Made by a program: the position numbers and the translations under genes. From assembly GCF_016863395.1 (NCBI RefSeq), contig NZ_BOOU01000010.1, forward strand, positions 16,667 through 80,666: a stretch of DNA of 64,000 bases, read 5' to 3'. The notes below the pieces were generated by a model. It saw only the letters and a program-made list of their open reading frames with translations, was not told where the DNA came from and did no database searches. Below are positions 62,491 through 64,000 of this stretch, piece by piece. The DNA is from Sphaerisporangium rufum (GTDB lineage: Bacteria; Actinomycetota; Actinomycetes; Streptosporangiales; Streptosporangiaceae). Positions within the stretch are counted from its first letter, which is position 1; each line of letters begins with the position of its first letter.

Positions 62491-63840
62491 TCAGCTGACG
62501 GTGGCGGGTTGGGCGGACAGCAGGGTTTGGGTCCAGCCGGTGGTGTCGACGGGGGTTTGTGCGGTGAGGTCGTCGGCGTTGCCGTCGTAGGGGTCGGCGT
62601 CGAGGTAGCGGTGGAGGGAGCCTTCGGGGCGGTGGCCGTAGTAGACGCCGCCGCCGGGGGAGAGCAGGTGGTCGAAGACCTGCCAGGTGGAGTCGCGGAG
62701 TTGGTGGCGGGTGTAGGGGGTGCCGTCGATGCGGTAGGAGATGAGCAGGCCGGTTTCGGTGGTGCCGAGTAGCCAGTTGGATGCGGTGGCGGTGAGGGTT
62801 TTGAGGGTGAAGCCGGTGCCGATGAGGGTGCCGGTGGAGATGGTGGCGGCGGTGGGTTTGGTGGTGGTGATGTTGTAGCGGCGCAGGGTGCCGGCGGCGA
62901 TGCCGAACAGGTGGGTGTTGCCGTCGTAGGTGAGCAGGTCGTGGGTCCAGCCGGTGGCGATCTGGACGGGTGGGTTGTAGGTGAGTGAGGTGTTGTTGGT
63001 GATGACGTCGATGCGGTAGAGCTTGCCGTCGGGGCCGTCTTCGGTGATCAGGATGGTGTTGAAGTTGAGGGTGGCCATGGCTTTGGGGGTGAAGCCGAGG
63101 GTGGTGGTGGAGGTGACGGCGCCGTGGGTGCGTTTGCCGGTGGCGGTGTCGATGGCGGTGTAGGTCAGCCGCCCGTCCGAGGTCACTCCGTACACCGAAG
63201 CCGTCCCCTTGGGGGCGCTGACGTAGGGCAGGATGGCGTTGACGATGATCTGCGCGTCGGCGGCCTGCTCCTGGTAGCGGTCCGGGAAGGCCGACACCTG
63301 CACCGCCTGGCACACCTCGCCGATCGGCGCGGTCTTCCAGCTGTTGTTCGGATAGACCCTGATCATCTTGTCGAGGAACGCGTTGGTGGCCCAGGTGGGG
63401 TTCAGGCGCTGGGCGGCCGTGCCCCAGGAGGCGCGCTGCTGGAACAGTCCGAGGCTGTCGTGGTCGACCATTTCGCTGATGTTCTGGATGCTGGTCTCCA
63501 CGATGATCGTGGCGACGGCGATCACGGCCGCTCTGGTGTCGAGTCCGCGGTCGTGCGCGGCCTTGATCACCATGCGGGCGCAGGACACCCGGTAGGCCGA
63601 CATGTAGCCGCGCATCTTCGCCTTGAGCGTGCCGTTGAGCTGCGTGGCCAGGCTCGCGTCGGTGGAGGTCGTGCCCTTGGGGTCGCACGCGGCGACCTGG
63701 TAGGCGGCGCTGACGTCGGATGCCGCCGGGGGCTGCGGCCGCGGTTCGGCCATCGCGGGGTGTGCCGTGCACCATACGCCGAAGGCGGTGAGCGCCGCCG
63801 CGGCCGTCATGCGGGCACGGGAGGGGAGAGGGCTGAGCAT
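62491..63840 (-). CDS. Secreted lysozyme-like/beta-propeller protein
   Basis: 449 residues with a Sec signal (MTAAAALTAFGVWCTAHPAMA). Residues about 45-205 resemble a lysozyme-like or transglycosylase-type domain (ARMVIKAAHDRGLDTRAAVI, VDHDSLGLFQQRASWGTAAQ). Residues 215-440 form a tachylectin-like beta-propeller (SVYGVTSDGRLTYTAI, TGWTHDLLTYDGNTHLFGI). Possibly cell-wall binding and cutting, but the catalytic Glu is not certain. A second copy begins at 63897. Confidence 0.85.
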   Translation of the reverse strand: MLSPLPSRARMTAAAALTAFGVWCTAHPAMAEPRPQPPAASDVSAAYQVAACDPKGTTSTDASLATQLNGTLKAKMRGYMSAYRVSCARMVIKAAHDRGLDTRAAVIAVATIIVETSIQNISEMVDHDSLGLFQQRASWGTAAQRLNPTWATNAFLDKMIRVYPNNSWKTAPIGEVCQAVQVSAFPDRYQEQAADAQIIVNAILPYVSAPKGTASVYGVTSDGRLTYTAIDTATGKRTHGAVTSTTTLGFTPKAMATLNFNTILITEDGPDGKLYRIDVITNNTSLTYNPPVQIATGWTHDLLTYDGNTHLFGIAAGTLRRYNITTTKPTAATISTGTLIGTGFTLKTLTATASNWLLGTTETGLLISYRIDGTPYTRHQLRDSTWQVFDHLLSPGGGVYYGHRPEGSLHRYLDADPYDGNADDLTAQTPVDTTGWTQTLLSAQPATVS

Positions 63841-63896
63841 GGGGCGTCCTTCGAACGAGTCCGGCCGCTGCCGGCCGGCGCGTGGGATGTGATCCG

Positions 63897-64000
63897 CTAG
63901 CCGACGGTGGCGGGTTGGGCGGACAGCAGGGTTTGGGTCCAGCCGGTGGTGTCGACGGGGGTTTGTGCGGTGAGGTCGTCGGCGTTGCCGTCGTAGGGGT
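63897..64000 (-). CDS. Second copy of the lysozyme-like/propeller gene (3' end, cut by window)
   Basis: The last 34 codons, ending in TAG, are almost identical in DNA to the end of the gene at 62491 (98 of about 100 bases). Only the extreme C-terminus of the propeller (TPVDTTGWTQTLLSAQPATV) is visible. It lies 57 bp upstream of the first copy's start in the same orientation, so this is a tandem duplicate. Confidence 0.85.
   Translation of the reverse strand, partial: PYDGNADDLTAQTPVDTTGWTQTLLSAQPATVG

Noticed and set aside
1..64000. tRNA or rRNA genes and insertion sequences
   Set aside because: I found no sequence resembling a tRNA cloverleaf, rRNA segment or transposase; without a covariance search this is not exhaustive.

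Overview
The window is about 72% GC, with coding sequence closely packed on both strands, many GTG starts and many 4-bp start/stop overlaps. With the AfsR/SARP regulator, the PASTA-less PknB-type kinase, the Actinobacteria-typical families (DUF6879, DUF6082, DUF2293, Trypco1) and secreted proteins carrying FnIII and CBM2 modules, this points to a filamentous actinomycete. Streptosporangiales or an Actinomadura-like genus is the likeliest (inference from gene content; no rRNA is present). I saw no rRNA, tRNA, CRISPR array or transposase.

Layout. 1-10.9 kb is defence-like: a >2,050-residue DUF1998 helicase entering from the left edge (Druantia DruE/DISARM-like), a RelE-UvrD fusion helicase, a small YGDL-motif protein, then a HipA-type kinase translationally coupled to a HipS-like/HIRAN protein. 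11-20 kb holds regulators (DHFR-like protein with AraC, XRE/TPR, Ser/Thr kinase), a toxin-antitoxin operon whose third gene collides with an SMI1/KNR4 remnant, and an ArsR/alpha-beta-hydrolase pair with a clear operator. 20.6-28.3 kb holds secreted FnIII/CBM2 proteins, a four-gene cluster (Cys-rich MSFPGFTAE peptide, S8 protease, CGGC protein, PatG-domain protein) that may process a peptide, DUF2293, and a Tat-exported protein with three CxxC repeats. 28.8-35.8 kb is a sulfane-sulfur regulon: a CstR-like repressor with three TACCCCCGGGGGTA-type operators, persulfide dioxygenase-rhodanese, rhodanese, a TauE exporter, and a second dioxygenase-rhodanese copy.

35.8-56.6 kb is a second accessory/defence block: trypsin-nSTAND-WD40 with its Trypco1 partner, GH26 mannanase, ABM/MerR, a two-gene pair sharing an amyloid-like N-terminal motif with one partner membrane-anchored, a DUF6879/DUF6082 operon, a decayed SF1 helicase lacking its Walker B region, an XRE regulator, a membrane-anchored Mrr nuclease, a GmrSD-type nuclease fused to an Atl/MGMT-like domain, and an HNH nuclease. 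56.6-64 kb holds an MFS exporter/MerR pair, a VanX-like dipeptidase, the AfsR regulator and a lysozyme-like/beta-propeller secreted protein, a second copy of which is cut by the right edge.

The region shows repeated rearrangement: reciprocal gene fragments near 35.8 and 36.8 kb, tandem duplicates, a chimeric junction near 17.3 kb, and two homologous 67-bp intergenic elements.
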